From: Falsiroseomonas tokyonensis
GTDB lineage: Bacteria; Pseudomonadota; Alphaproteobacteria; Acetobacterales; Acetobacteraceae
Reading direction: 5' to 3'
Length of the DNA stretch: 64,000 nucleotides
Assembly: GCF_019024325.1 (NCBI RefSeq)
Contig: NZ_JAFNJS010000010.1
Coordinates: 62,001 to 126,000 of the forward strand
The position numbers were made by a program, and so were the translations under genes. Every line of letters begins with the position of its first letter. The first letter of the stretch is position 1. Below, piece after piece: positions 52,444-60,705 of the stretch. The notes beneath the pieces were generated by a model. That model was not told the DNA's origin. It saw only the letters and a list, made by a program, of their open reading frames with translations, and made no database searches.

Positions 52444-53187
52444 ATGTCCTTCGCCCCCACCAGCCCGAACGGATCGCCGGATACCCAGGCCACCGCCGTC
52501 TATCGGCGGCTGCGCTCGGACATACTGGAGGGGCGCCTGGCGCCCGGGCTGCGGCTGAAGGTGCAGGAACTGGCCGGTCACTACGGCGCCGGCCCCGCGC
52601 CGCTGCGGGAGGCGCTGGCCCAGTTGGCGGCGGAGGGGCTGGCGCGGCGGATCGAGCAGCGCGGCTTCCGCGTGGCGGATGCCGACCCGGCGGGCTTCGC
52701 CGGGCTGATCCGCAGCCGCTGCCTGGCGGAGGCGCTGGCGCTGCGCGAATCCATCGCCCGCGGCGATGCCGCCTGGGAAGATGCGCTCGCCGCCGCCGAA
52801 CGCCGCCTGGCGCGGCTGCCAAGGTCCACCGATCCCGCGCGCTTCGTCAGTAACCCGGCCTGGGAGAGTGCGCATCGCGCCTTCCACCACGCGCTGATCG
52901 CGGCCTGCGAGGCGCCGCCGCTGCTGGCCTTCTGCGACCGGCTGCGGGAGGAGGCGGACCGCTACCGCGCGCTGGCCAATGCCGTGGCCTATCCGGGCCG
53001 CGACGTCGCCGCCGAACATGCCGCCATCGCCGAGGCGGCGCTGGACCGCGACGCGGACCGCGCCGCCGCGCTGCTGTCCGAGCACCTGGCCGCCACCGGC
53101 GAATTCGTGCGGGTTGCGCTGGAGAAGCGGCATGCCTCTCAGCGCGGCGGCCGGCGCGCCGAAGCCGCCCCGCAGCCGCGCGCCTGA
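52444..53187 (+). CDS. GntR-family regulator, FadR/FCD type
   Basis: 247-residue regulator with an N-terminal wHTH (residues ~15-80: AVYRRLRSDILEGRLAPG, REALAQLAAEGLARR) and a C-terminal all-helical FCD domain. The metal-binding His pattern of FCD is visible in AHRAFHHALI and SEHLAATGEF. It is divergent from the FAH/dioxygenase operon, the usual place for its regulator, with an aromatic or organic acid as plausible ligand. A MetE-like gene follows on the same strand, 28 bp downstream. Confidence 0.92.
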   Translation: MSFAPTSPNGSPDTQATAVYRRLRSDILEGRLAPGLRLKVQELAGHYGAGPAPLREALAQLAAEGLARRIEQRGFRVADADPAGFAGLIRSRCLAEALALRESIARGDAAWEDALAAAERRLARLPRSTDPARFVSNPAWESAHRAFHHALIAACEAPPLLAFCDRLREEADRYRALANAVAYPGRDVAAEHAAIAEAALDRDADRAAALLSEHLAATGEFVRVALEKRHASQRGGRRAEAAPQPRA

Positions 53188-53215
53188 AGAGTCACGCCCA
53201 AAGGGAGAGAACGCC

Positions 53216-54259
53216 ATGGCCGATGCCAAGACCCTGCTGCCGACCACCGTCGTCGGCAGCTATCCGCAACCCGCCTGGCTGGTGGACCAGGCCGTGCTCC
53301 GCAAGAACAACGTGGTGCCGCGCGTGCGGCTGAAGGAGATCTGGCGCGTCTCGGAGGATGCGCTGGAACAGGCGCAGGACGATGCGACGCTGATCGCGAT
53401 CCGCGACATGGAACGCGCCGGCATCGACATCATCACCGATGGCGAGATGCGCCGCGAGAGCTACTCCAACCGCTTCGCCCTGGCGCTGGAGGGCGTGGAC
53501 GTGGACACGCCGGCGATGGTGACGGGCCGCATGGGCAAGCCCACGCCGGTGCCGCGCGTGGTGGGCGCGCTGCGTCGCCGCCATCCGGTGGAGGTGCGGG
53601 ACATGCATTTCCTGCGCGCCAATACCGAGCGCGGTGCGAAGATCACGCTACCCGGCCCCTTCACCCTGTCCATGCAGGCGCATGACGAACACTACAAGGA
53701 CGAGGAGGCGCTCGCCATGGCCTATGCCGAGGTGGTGAATGCCGAGGCGAAGGACCTGGTCGCCGCCGGTGCCGATGTCATCCAGCTCGACGAGCCCTGG
53801 CTGCAGGCGCGGCCCGAACAGGCGAAGCGCTACGGCGTGAAGGCGATCAACCGCGCGCTGGAAGGCGTGCCGGGCACGACGGTGGTGCATCTGTGCTTCG
53901 GCTATGCGGCGGTCGTGTCCGAAAAGCCCTCCGGCTATTCCTTCCTGCCGCAGCTTTCGGATTCGCTCGCCGGCCAGATCTCGATCGAGGCGGCGCAGCC
54001 GAAGCTCGACCTCGGCATCCTCTCGGAACTGTCGAACAAGACCATCATGCTCGGCGTGCTCGATCTCGGCACGGAGGAGGTGGAGACGGCGGAGACGGTG
54101 GCGCAGCGGATCCGCGCCGGGCTGCGGCATGTGTCGGCGGAGCGGCTGGTGCCCGCGCCCGATTGCGGCATGAAGTATATTCCGCGCAGCCGTGCCTTCG
54201 CGAAGCTGAAGGCGCTGGCCGAAGGCGCGGCGATCGTGCGGCGCGAATTGGCCGGCTGA
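53216..54259 (+). CDS. MetE C-terminal-like (cobalamin-independent methyltransferase) protein
   Basis: 347-residue stand-alone homologue of the catalytic barrel of methionine synthase MetE. TTVVGSYPQPAWL opens the barrel, and LPGPFTLSMQA, VIQLDEPWLQARPE and the zinc ligands in VVHLCFGYA and PAPDCGMKYIPR are present. Without the MetE N-terminal half, it may use a different methyl donor or acceptor, or act as a demethylase-type enzyme. Location behind the catabolic GntR regulator suggests a degradative rather than purely biosynthetic role. Confidence 0.87.
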   Translation: MADAKTLLPTTVVGSYPQPAWLVDQAVLRKNNVVPRVRLKEIWRVSEDALEQAQDDATLIAIRDMERAGIDIITDGEMRRESYSNRFALALEGVDVDTPAMVTGRMGKPTPVPRVVGALRRRHPVEVRDMHFLRANTERGAKITLPGPFTLSMQAHDEHYKDEEALAMAYAEVVNAEAKDLVAAGADVIQLDEPWLQARPEQAKRYGVKAINRALEGVPGTTVVHLCFGYAAVVSEKPSGYSFLPQLSDSLAGQISIEAAQPKLDLGILSELSNKTIMLGVLDLGTEEVETAETVAQRIRAGLRHVSAERLVPAPDCGMKYIPRSRAFAKLKALAEGAAIVRRELAG

Positions 54260-54267
54260 ATCCATCG

Positions 54268-54291
54268 CCGCGCGCGGGTTTTCGCGCGCGG
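54268..54291 (+). terminator. Hairpin after the MetE-like gene
   Basis: CCGCGCGCG and CGCGCGCGG form a perfect 9-bp stem around a GGTTTT loop, 8 bp after the stop. No U-run follows. The next ~255 bp up to the HTH gene hold no further recognisable element. Confidence 0.6.
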
Positions 54292-54546
54292 CTCGGCGCG
54301 CGCCTGCGCCATCCTTACATTGATTGACAAATCTGAACGGGATTTCTGCCGCATCAAGGATCATCATCCGCTTCGACATTTGCTGCGTGCCGGCCATCGC
54401 AAGGACGTCGGCCCCAGGGCCGCCGCCAGGGCGCTGCTTCGCCCGCTGTGATGTCCACCTCGCCAAGGTGAGGCTTCCGGCGCGCCATCCCATCGGCGGC
54501 ACTGCGCTGATTGGGGTTCGATGCAGGCAACGGGAGAGGCGGTGAA

Positions 54547-54987
54547 GTGAGCGCATTGCAAGCCGAGCCGAACGGCGTCGTTCGGAATCCGCTGCGGGCC
54601 ATGGCGGATCAGGTCAATATCAGGCTCGGCCAGCGCATCCGCGAGCTGCGCCGGCTGCGGCAGATGAACCAGTCCGATCTGGCGCGGGAGCTGGGCGTCA
54701 CCTTCCAGCAGGTGCAGAAATACGAGCAGGGCGCGAACCGCGTCGCGGTCGGGACGCTGCTGCAGATCGCGCAGGCGCTGAAGGTGCGCCCGGAAGCCCT
54801 GCTGGGCGATACGCTGCCTGGCGGATCGCTGGCCATCTGCGGCAGTCCGGACAGCCTATCGCCGAAGATGTTCGCCGAGCAGTTGCAGCTGACCGAACTT
54901 TTCCTCTCCATCCCCGACCCGGTCTGGCGCCGCCGCGTGCTGGACCTTCTGGAACTGCTGAGCGCCGCGAGCCGTCGCGGCGACTGA
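54547..54987 (+). CDS. XRE-family HTH regulator
   Basis: 146-residue protein with a Cro/C1-type HTH at residues ~24-80 (GQRIRELRRLRQMNQSDLARELGVTFQQVQKYEQGANRVA) and a short C-terminal helical region (PKMFAEQLQLTELFLSIPDP). The GTG start is favoured because GGGAGAGG precedes it at good spacing; an ATG at 54601 just before the HTH is an alternative. This QQVQKYEQG type is widespread in alphaproteobacteria as single-gene regulators. Targets are unknown. Confidence 0.87.
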   Translation: MSALQAEPNGVVRNPLRAMADQVNIRLGQRIRELRRLRQMNQSDLARELGVTFQQVQKYEQGANRVAVGTLLQIAQALKVRPEALLGDTLPGGSLAICGSPDSLSPKMFAEQLQLTELFLSIPDPVWRRRVLDLLELLSAASRRGD

Positions 54988-55019
54988 AGCCTGCACCCGG
55001 AAAAAGGGGCTGCGTCCGA

Positions 55020-55571
55020 TCAGCGGGGCGGCGTGGCGCCCTGTGCGACGGTCAGGAATTCCGCACGACGCGTGGCAAAATCCGCCACCTCGCCCACGCA
55101 GACCGTGCTGGTGCGGCCGCGTGGCGTCTGCAGGATGACAAAGAGGGTGCGGATTTCCTGCGCCCGCGCCGGCAGGCCCTCTCTTGGACGGATCATGCCT
55201 TCCAGTAGCAGGCCCACCAGATCACCCTGCCGGTAGGTTTCCTGATGCTGGATGTCGTAGATCGGCGACATGGCGCGGATCGCCGTATCGCGCCAGACCG
55301 GATTCTGGACCGCCTCGTTCAGCTGGGCCTGGCTCAGGCTTGCCGTCGCCGGATCCTCCGCGAAGCTGACCTGGCAGCCGGTGTCCCTGTCCGAGGGGCG
55401 GCGCACGCCGAAGATGGTGGCATAGGGCGGTCGCGGGGGCAGGGGGCGCACCTCGTAACCCGCGGGCGGAGAGACCGACAGGGCGGCGGCCGTTTCCGGA
55501 GCCGACTTGGCTGCCGCCACGCCTGCCAGCGCGCAAAGCGCCGCCGCCACCATCGCCACCCGCATCGCCAT
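55020..55571 (-). CDS. Exported hypothetical protein
   Basis: I do not recognise this 183-residue protein. It has a clear Sec signal (MAMRVAMVAAALCALAGVAAAK) and a short Pro-rich stretch (RPLPPRPPY). Two cysteines remain in the mature part (TGCQVSF, STVCVGEV) that could form a disulfide. The ATG was chosen because AGGA lies 7 nt upstream and the signal peptide starts there; in-frame ATGs further upstream give a charged non-signal N-terminus. It is convergent with the HTH gene and follows the SDR gene on its own strand. Confidence 0.75.
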   Translation of the reverse strand: MAMRVAMVAAALCALAGVAAAKSAPETAAALSVSPPAGYEVRPLPPRPPYATIFGVRRPSDRDTGCQVSFAEDPATASLSQAQLNEAVQNPVWRDTAIRAMSPIYDIQHQETYRQGDLVGLLLEGMIRPREGLPARAQEIRTLFVILQTPRGRTSTVCVGEVADFATRRAEFLTVAQGATPPR

Positions 55572-55647
55572 GTCCCATCCTGCCTGACGGCGCATCATCG
55601 CCGCAGCCCGCCGGGCGTTGCGACGCGCCATGGAACGTGAACACGAT

Positions 55648-56370
55648 TCAGATGGGCGCGAGGCCCACCGTCAGCCCGCCGCAGACATACAGCACCTGGC
55701 CGGTCACGAAGCCGCTGCGCGCGTCGAGGAAAAACTGCACAGCATTGGCCACGTCCTCCGGCGTGCCGAGCCGCTTCACCGGCACGCCCTCGATGATCGC
55801 GCGGGTGCGTGGGCTGTTGTCGGGATTGGCGCGCTTGAACAGTTCGGTCGCGATCGGGCCCGGCCCGATGGCGTTCACCGTGATTCCATCGGCGGCCAGT
55901 TCCAGCGCCCAGGTCCGTGCCAGCCCGATCAGCCCGGCCTTGGAGGCGCCATAGGCGCTACGCAATTCCTTCCCCAGCGCGGCGCGGGAGGCGATGTTGA
56001 CGATGCGCCCGAAGCCCGCCGCGCGCATGGCCGGCAGCAGCGCCTGCGCCGCCAGCACCGCGCTGCGCAGGTTGACATCCATGACAGTGGCCAGATCCTC
56101 GACCGAGGTCTCCTCCAGCGCCGCGGGCTTCACCACGCCCACATTGTTCACCAGCCGCGTCGGCGCATGCCGTGCGGCCACCTCGGCCAGCACCGCCCGC
56201 GTCGCCGCCAGATCGGCGAAGTCGCATTGAAGAAAGTCCTCGGCGGGTAGAGGGGCCGCGGGCGGGCGCAGGTCGAGGTTCGCCACCCGCCAGCCCGCCG
56301 CCGCGGCACGCTCCGCGACGGCCCGGCCGATGCCGCCCGAGCCGCCGGTCACCAGAACCGTCTCCGTCAC
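55648..56370 (-). CDS. SDR-family oxidoreductase
   Basis: Classical short-chain dehydrogenase of 240 residues: NAD(P) motif TGGSGGIGRA (~residues 9-18), NNVG (~80), catalytic Ser in IVNIASRAA, and YGASK with the catalytic Tyr and Lys. The C-terminal CGGLTVG is typical of 3-oxoacyl-ACP reductase-like members. The GTG start sits 7 nt behind GGAGGAAA and overlaps the hydrolase stop (GTGA). Substrate unknown; acts with the adjacent hydrolase judging by coupling. Confidence 0.9.
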   Translation of the reverse strand: MTETVLVTGGSGGIGRAVAERAAAAGWRVANLDLRPPAAPLPAEDFLQCDFADLAATRAVLAEVAARHAPTRLVNNVGVVKPAALEETSVEDLATVMDVNLRSAVLAAQALLPAMRAAGFGRIVNIASRAALGKELRSAYGASKAGLIGLARTWALELAADGITVNAIGPGPIATELFKRANPDNSPRTRAIIEGVPVKRLGTPEDVANAVQFFLDARSGFVTGQVLYVCGGLTVGLAPI

Positions 56371-57176
56371 CTGTAGGTTTCCTCCAGCCATCCCGCCAGG
56401 CGATCCGCCAGGGCTTCCCAGCCCAGGTCGAGCATCATCGCATGGCCCATCCCGTCCAGCAGCGCGAAGGGCGCGGCGTGCCAGGCGGCGGTGCGCACCA
56501 CGGCATCCGGCGGCACCAGCGGGTCGCGCCTTCCGCCGAAGACCACCAGCGGCCGGCCGAGGCCCCAGGCCGGCGGCACCGGCTGCGGCGCCTGGGCTTC
56601 CAGCAGCGCCAGGCGGCTTTCGGCGCCCATCCGCGCCAGGTGATGCAACGCCACTGCCTCCGCCATGCCGGGGCCGAAAAGGGCGCGGCGCAGCAGCGCA
56701 GCCTCCGCCACCGTGCCGCCCGGCTCCGTCATCCGCGCCACGGCGCGCCAGAGTGGCGGATCGGCGAGGGCAAGGCGCCAACTGGCCCAGGCGAGGCCTT
56801 CCGGCGGCGCGGGGGCCAGCAGGGCCAGGCCGGCGACTTCCGGCGCGTCCAGCAGCCGCTGCGCCACCAGCCCGCCCAGCGAATGGCCCACCAGCACCAC
56901 GCGGCGATGCAGCGCCGCCATGGCCGCCCGCGCATCGGCCATGTAGTCGGCCAGGCCTGCGGGCCGGTCCGGCGTGCCGCGGTTGAAGCCGGGGGCGAAG
57001 ACCGCATGGCCGGCGGCCGCCAGCCTGGCGCCGAACCCCTCGGCCCAGACCCAGCTGCCGCAGGCCGCGCCGTGCAGCAGCAGCAGGGCCGGCGCATCCG
57101 GCCGGGGGGCCGGCGGGTCCCAGGCCAGCATGCGGCCGCGGGCGAAATGCATCTCGGAAGGGTCGGGCGCGCGCAT
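56367..57176 (-). CDS. Alpha/beta hydrolase
   Basis: 269-residue alpha/beta hydrolase with oxyanion motif LLLHGAACGSWVW (~residue 34), nucleophile elbow VLVGHSLGGLV (~residue 100) and catalytic His in LDGMGHAMMLDLGW. It is translationally coupled to the SDR downstream and separated by only 75 bp from the divergent antiporter gene. Two in-frame ATGs (57176 and 57152) are possible starts; neither has a strong ribosome site. Resembles thioesterase/lipase-like hydrolases. Confidence 0.85.
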   Translation of the reverse strand: MRAPDPSEMHFARGRMLAWDPPAPRPDAPALLLLHGAACGSWVWAEGFGARLAAAGHAVFAPGFNRGTPDRPAGLADYMADARAAMAALHRRVVLVGHSLGGLVAQRLLDAPEVAGLALLAPAPPEGLAWASWRLALADPPLWRAVARMTEPGGTVAEAALLRRALFGPGMAEAVALHHLARMGAESRLALLEAQAPQPVPPAWGLGRPLVVFGGRRDPLVPPDAVVRTAAWHAAPFALLDGMGHAMMLDLGWEALADRLAGWLEETYR

Positions 57177-57251
57177 CGCCTGCCATGGTGGCAAGCCACA
57201 GGCGCGGCGACAACTGTTCCAAGGCCGTCCGGCCGGGCTATACGCGTTGCC

Positions 57252-59021
57252 ATGCCGCACGGACCCGATCCCATGCTGGCGACGATCGTCGCCTGCATCC
57301 TGCTTGCCTTCGTCATGGGTTCCCTGGCGCGCATGCTGCGGCTGCCGGCGCTGATCGGCTATATCGCCGCCGGCATGCTGATCGGCCCCTACCTGCCCGG
57401 CGCGGTGGCGGAACGCGGCATGGTCAGCGCCATGGCGGAAATCGGCGTCGCGCTGCTGCTGTTCAGCATTGGCCTGCATTTCCGGGCGGCCGACCTGCTG
57501 GCGGTCTGGCGGGTGGCGGTGCCGGGGGCGGTGGCGCAGATCGCCCTGGCCGGGCTGGCCGGCGCGCTGGTCGGCCAGGCGCTGCTGGGACTGGCGCCGG
57601 GCATCTCCTTCGCCTTCGGCCTGGCGCTGGCCATCTCCTCCACCGCAGTCGCCACCAAGGCGCTGGAGGAGCGCGGCAAGCTGGGCGGCGCGGCGGGGCG
57701 GCTCGCGCTCGGCTGGCTGGTGATGCAGGACCTGGTCGTGGTCTTCGCGCTCGTGCTGCTGCCGGCGCTGGCGGGCGGGGCGGGGGGCGGGCCAGGGGGC
57801 GGGCCAGGGGGCGGGGCCACGGCCATGCTGCTCGGCCTGGGGAAGGCCGCGCTATCGCTGGTGGCCTTCGTGCTGCTGATGGTGCTGGTCGGCCGCCGGG
57901 CGCTGCCCTGGGCGCTGACGCGTGTGGCCCGCGGCGGGTCGCGCGAATTGTTCACCCTGGCCGTGCTGGCCGCGGCGCTCGGCGTGGCTGCCATCGCCTC
58001 CTCCCTGTTCGGCGTGTCCTTTGCGCTGGGCGCCTTCTTCGCCGGCGTGCTGCTGGGGGAAAGTGACCTCGGCCACCAGGCGGCGGCGGAGGCGACGCCG
58101 CTGACGCGCATCTTCTCCGCCATCTTTTTCGTCTCGGTGGGCCTGCTGCTGGACTTCAGCCAGGTCGGTGGCACGCCGCTGGCGGCGCTGGCTGCCACGC
58201 TCTCCGTCATCCTGGCGATCGGCGGCAGCGTGCTGGCGCTGCTGCTGCTGCTGGGCGTGCCGGCGCGCACCGCGCTGCTGGTGGCGGCGGGCCTGTCGCA
58301 GATCGGCGAATTCTCCTTCCTGCTGACCGAGGTCTCGATCCGCCAGGGCCTGCTGCCGGAGCTGGTGCGCGGGCCGGTGCTGATGGCCGCCATCGGCAGC
58401 ATCATCGCCACCCCCCTGCTGCTGAAGGCGGCCGATGCGCTGGCGCCCGCCTTCGAGCGCTGGCTGGCGGCCCGCGCCGCGCGCCGCCCGGCCGCCACGC
58501 TGCGCCAGGCGCCGCCACCGGTTCCCTGGCCGCTGCTGGAAGGCCACGCCATCGTCGTCGGCGCCGGGCGCGTGGGCGCCACCGTCATCGGCGCGCTGCG
58601 CCGCCACCACCTGCCCCTGATCGTGATGGAGGAGGATCGCGCCATCGCCGAGCGCCTGACGGCGGAAGGCATCCCCACCATCTGGGGCGATGCGACGCGG
58701 CCCGAAGTGCTGGCCGCCGCGCATCCGGAACGCGCCCGCATCCTGATCCTGGCCCTGCCCGGCGCGCTGGAGGGGCGGGAGGTGCTGCGCCTGGCGCGGC
58801 AGGCCAATCCCGCCATCCAGACCGTGGTGCGCAGCCATTCGGAGACCGAGGCCGCCTGGCTGGAGGCGGAGGGCGGGGTCGGGCTGGTGATGATGGGGGA
58901 GCGGGAGATCGCGCTCGGCATGGCCGATTTCGCCATGCAGCGCCTGGGCATCGCCGCCAGCACGGCGCAGGCGACCGTCGATGTGCTGCGTCGGCGGCAC
59001 ATGCCCGGCGTCGCCGGATGA
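57252..59021 (+). CDS. CPA2-family K+(Na+)/H+ antiporter, KefC/YbaL type
   Basis: 589-residue antiporter. About twelve membrane segments occupy residues ~8-410 (for example LIGYIAAGMLIGPYLP, SIGLHFRA, LAISSTAVATKALEERG and LGWLVMQDLVVVF with the ion-site Asp). A cytosolic RCK/TrkA-N domain follows (~430-575) with nucleotide loop IVVGAGRVGATVIGAL. An unusual Gly/Pro-rich loop (GGAGGGPGGGPGGGAT, ~residue 180) is encoded by tandem 12-bp repeats. A second ATG at 57273 is an alternative start. Confidence 0.93.
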   Translation: MPHGPDPMLATIVACILLAFVMGSLARMLRLPALIGYIAAGMLIGPYLPGAVAERGMVSAMAEIGVALLLFSIGLHFRAADLLAVWRVAVPGAVAQIALAGLAGALVGQALLGLAPGISFAFGLALAISSTAVATKALEERGKLGGAAGRLALGWLVMQDLVVVFALVLLPALAGGAGGGPGGGPGGGATAMLLGLGKAALSLVAFVLLMVLVGRRALPWALTRVARGGSRELFTLAVLAAALGVAAIASSLFGVSFALGAFFAGVLLGESDLGHQAAAEATPLTRIFSAIFFVSVGLLLDFSQVGGTPLAALAATLSVILAIGGSVLALLLLLGVPARTALLVAAGLSQIGEFSFLLTEVSIRQGLLPELVRGPVLMAAIGSIIATPLLLKAADALAPAFERWLAARAARRPAATLRQAPPPVPWPLLEGHAIVVGAGRVGATVIGALRRHHLPLIVMEEDRAIAERLTAEGIPTIWGDATRPEVLAAAHPERARILILALPGALEGREVLRLARQANPAIQTVVRSHSETEAAWLEAEGGVGLVMMGEREIALGMADFAMQRLGIAASTAQATVDVLRRRHMPGVAG

Positions 59022-59036
59022 CATTTTTCTGACTGC

Positions 59037-59070
59037 ACCGTCTGGACGGTTGACGAACCGTCCGGACGGT
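59037..59070. promoter_or_regulatory. Twin TetR operators
   Basis: ACCGTCTGGACGGT (59037-59050) and ACCGTCCGGACGGT (59057-59070) are two near-identical 14-bp palindromes 20 bp apart, centred between the antiporter stop and the TetR-family gene start. A TTGACG hexamer at 59050-59055 lies between them and may be the -35 box, so binding would block the promoter. Confidence 0.8.
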
Positions 59071-59083
59071 CCAGTTAACCGCC

Positions 59084-59671
59084 ATGACCGACACTACCCC
59101 TCCGAATGGCCCCCCGAACGCCCCCCCGGATGCTCGCACCCGCATCCTCGACGCCGCCGAGGCGATCGTGCAGGCGCGCGGCGTGCCGGCCCTGACGCTG
59201 GAGGCCGCGGCGCGCAAGGCCGGTGTCTCCAAGGGCGGGCTGCTCTATCACTTCGGCAGCAAGGAAGCGCTGCTGACCGGCCTGCTGATCCGCCTGGCAC
59301 AGGCGATGTCCGGGGATTTCGAGCAGGCGATGGCGCGGACGCCGGAGGGGCCGGGGCGGGTGGCGCGTGCCATGCTGAGCTGGGCCTTCGATGATCCGGG
59401 GCCGGGCCAGGAACACCAGGACCGCGCGGCCGCCGTCTTCCTGGCCGCCTTCCACCACGATGCGGCGCTGCTCGACCCGGTGCGGGAGCTGATCGGCGGC
59501 ATCCGCGCCGCCATCGCCGCCGATGGCCTGTCGCCCGGGGTTGGCCAGGCGATCATGTGCGCCACGGATGGGCTCTTCATGTCGCATGTCTTCGGCCTGT
59601 ATCGCATGACACCGGCGGAACTGGCGGAGGTTCGCCAGGCCCTGACCCGCCTGCTGGAGCCGGCGCGATGA
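59084..59671 (+). CDS. TetR/AcrR-family repressor
   Basis: 195-residue regulator. The HTH lies at residues ~35-62 (TLEAAARKAGVSKGGLLYHFGSKEALL), followed by a helical ligand domain with a TetR_C-type C-terminal half. Two identical-type palindromes directly upstream point to autorepression and control of the exporter genes it precedes. Its stop overlaps the start of the HlyD-type gene (ATGA), so all four genes are one operon. Confidence 0.93.
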   Translation: MTDTTPPNGPPNAPPDARTRILDAAEAIVQARGVPALTLEAAARKAGVSKGGLLYHFGSKEALLTGLLIRLAQAMSGDFEQAMARTPEGPGRVARAMLSWAFDDPGPGQEHQDRAAAVFLAAFHHDAALLDPVRELIGGIRAAIAADGLSPGVGQAIMCATDGLFMSHVFGLYRMTPAELAEVRQALTRLLEPAR

Positions 59672-60705
59672 CCCGGCGCGGCAAGCTGATCGCGGCTGCC
59701 GCGCTGCTGCTGGCGGCGGGTGGCGCCTATTTCGCGCTGGGTGGCGCCGCGCCCCCGCCGCCGCCGCCTGCGGCCACAGCCCCGGCCGGCCCCGTCGGTG
59801 TCGGCGCGCTGGGGCGGGTGGAGCCGGCCTCGCGCATCCGCCGCCTCGCCCCCGGCAATAGCCAGGAAGGCACCCGCATCGCCCGGATGCTGGTGGAGGA
59901 GGGCGACCAGGTGCAGGCGGGGCAGGTGGTGGCGGAATTCAACGACGCCACGCTGAAGGACGCCGCCCTGGCCCAGGCGGAGGCGCAGCTCGCCCAGGCC
60001 CGCGCGCGGCTGGAACGCACCCGCGCCGCCGGCCGCGCCAGCGAGGTTGCCGCCCAGCGCGCCCGTGTCGAGGCGCTGCGCAATGCCGAGGCCAGCGCGC
60101 GGCGTGAGGCAGAGCGCGCCGAGCGGCTGGAACGCAGCGGCGCCGGGGCGGAGGCCACCGCCGAGCGCAACCGCTTCGCCGCCAACCGCGCGCGCGCCGA
60201 ACGCGCCGAGGCCGAGGCGGCGCTGGAGACGCTGCTCAGCCCGCGTCCCGAGGACCTGGCCCTGGCCGAGGCCGAGCTCGCCGCCGCCGAGGCCGCCGTC
60301 ACCCGCGCCCGGGCCGAAGCCGCGCTGGCCCGGCTGCGCGCGCCGATCAATGGCACCGTGCTGCGCGTGCTGGCCCGCAGCGGAGAGGCGGTGGGCAGCG
60401 ATGGCGTGCTGGAGATGGCGGACCTGACCGCGATGGACGTGGTGGCGGAGGTCTTCGAGACCGACCTGCCCCGGCTGCGGCCCGGCGCGATGGCGGAGGT
60501 TGTCGTGCCCGGCGAGCCGGGTCGCTTCACCGCCCGGGTGCGCGAGATCGGCTGGCAGGTGCGCCGCACCACCCAGGCCAGCACGGATCCCGTCGCCGCC
60601 GTCGATGCCCGCACGGTGGAAGTGCGGCTGACTTTGGATGCGGAGGGCGTGGCCGCGCTGGCGCGGCGGTCCAATATGCAGGTCCAGGTGGCGATCCGGC
60701 CATGA
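59668..60705 (+). CDS. HlyD/DevB-type periplasmic adaptor
   Basis: 345-residue membrane-fusion protein. It has an N-terminal anchor or signal (residues ~5-25), a Pro-rich spacer, a lipoyl half-motif (VEEGDQVQAGQVVAEFN), and a long Ala/Arg/Glu-rich coiled coil (~100-215). The second lipoyl half is APINGTVLRVLARSGEAVG, followed by a beta-barrel. This is the adaptor of a DevBCA-type tripartite exporter. Coupled by ATGA overlaps on both sides. A TolC-type outer-membrane partner is not in the window. Confidence 0.92.
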   Translation: MTRRGKLIAAAALLLAAGGAYFALGGAAPPPPPPAATAPAGPVGVGALGRVEPASRIRRLAPGNSQEGTRIARMLVEEGDQVQAGQVVAEFNDATLKDAALAQAEAQLAQARARLERTRAAGRASEVAAQRARVEALRNAEASARREAERAERLERSGAGAEATAERNRFAANRARAERAEAEAALETLLSPRPEDLALAEAELAAAEAAVTRARAEAALARLRAPINGTVLRVLARSGEAVGSDGVLEMADLTAMDVVAEVFETDLPRLRPGAMAEVVVPGEPGRFTARVREIGWQVRRTTQASTDPVAAVDARTVEVRLTLDAEGVAALARRSNMQVQVAIRP

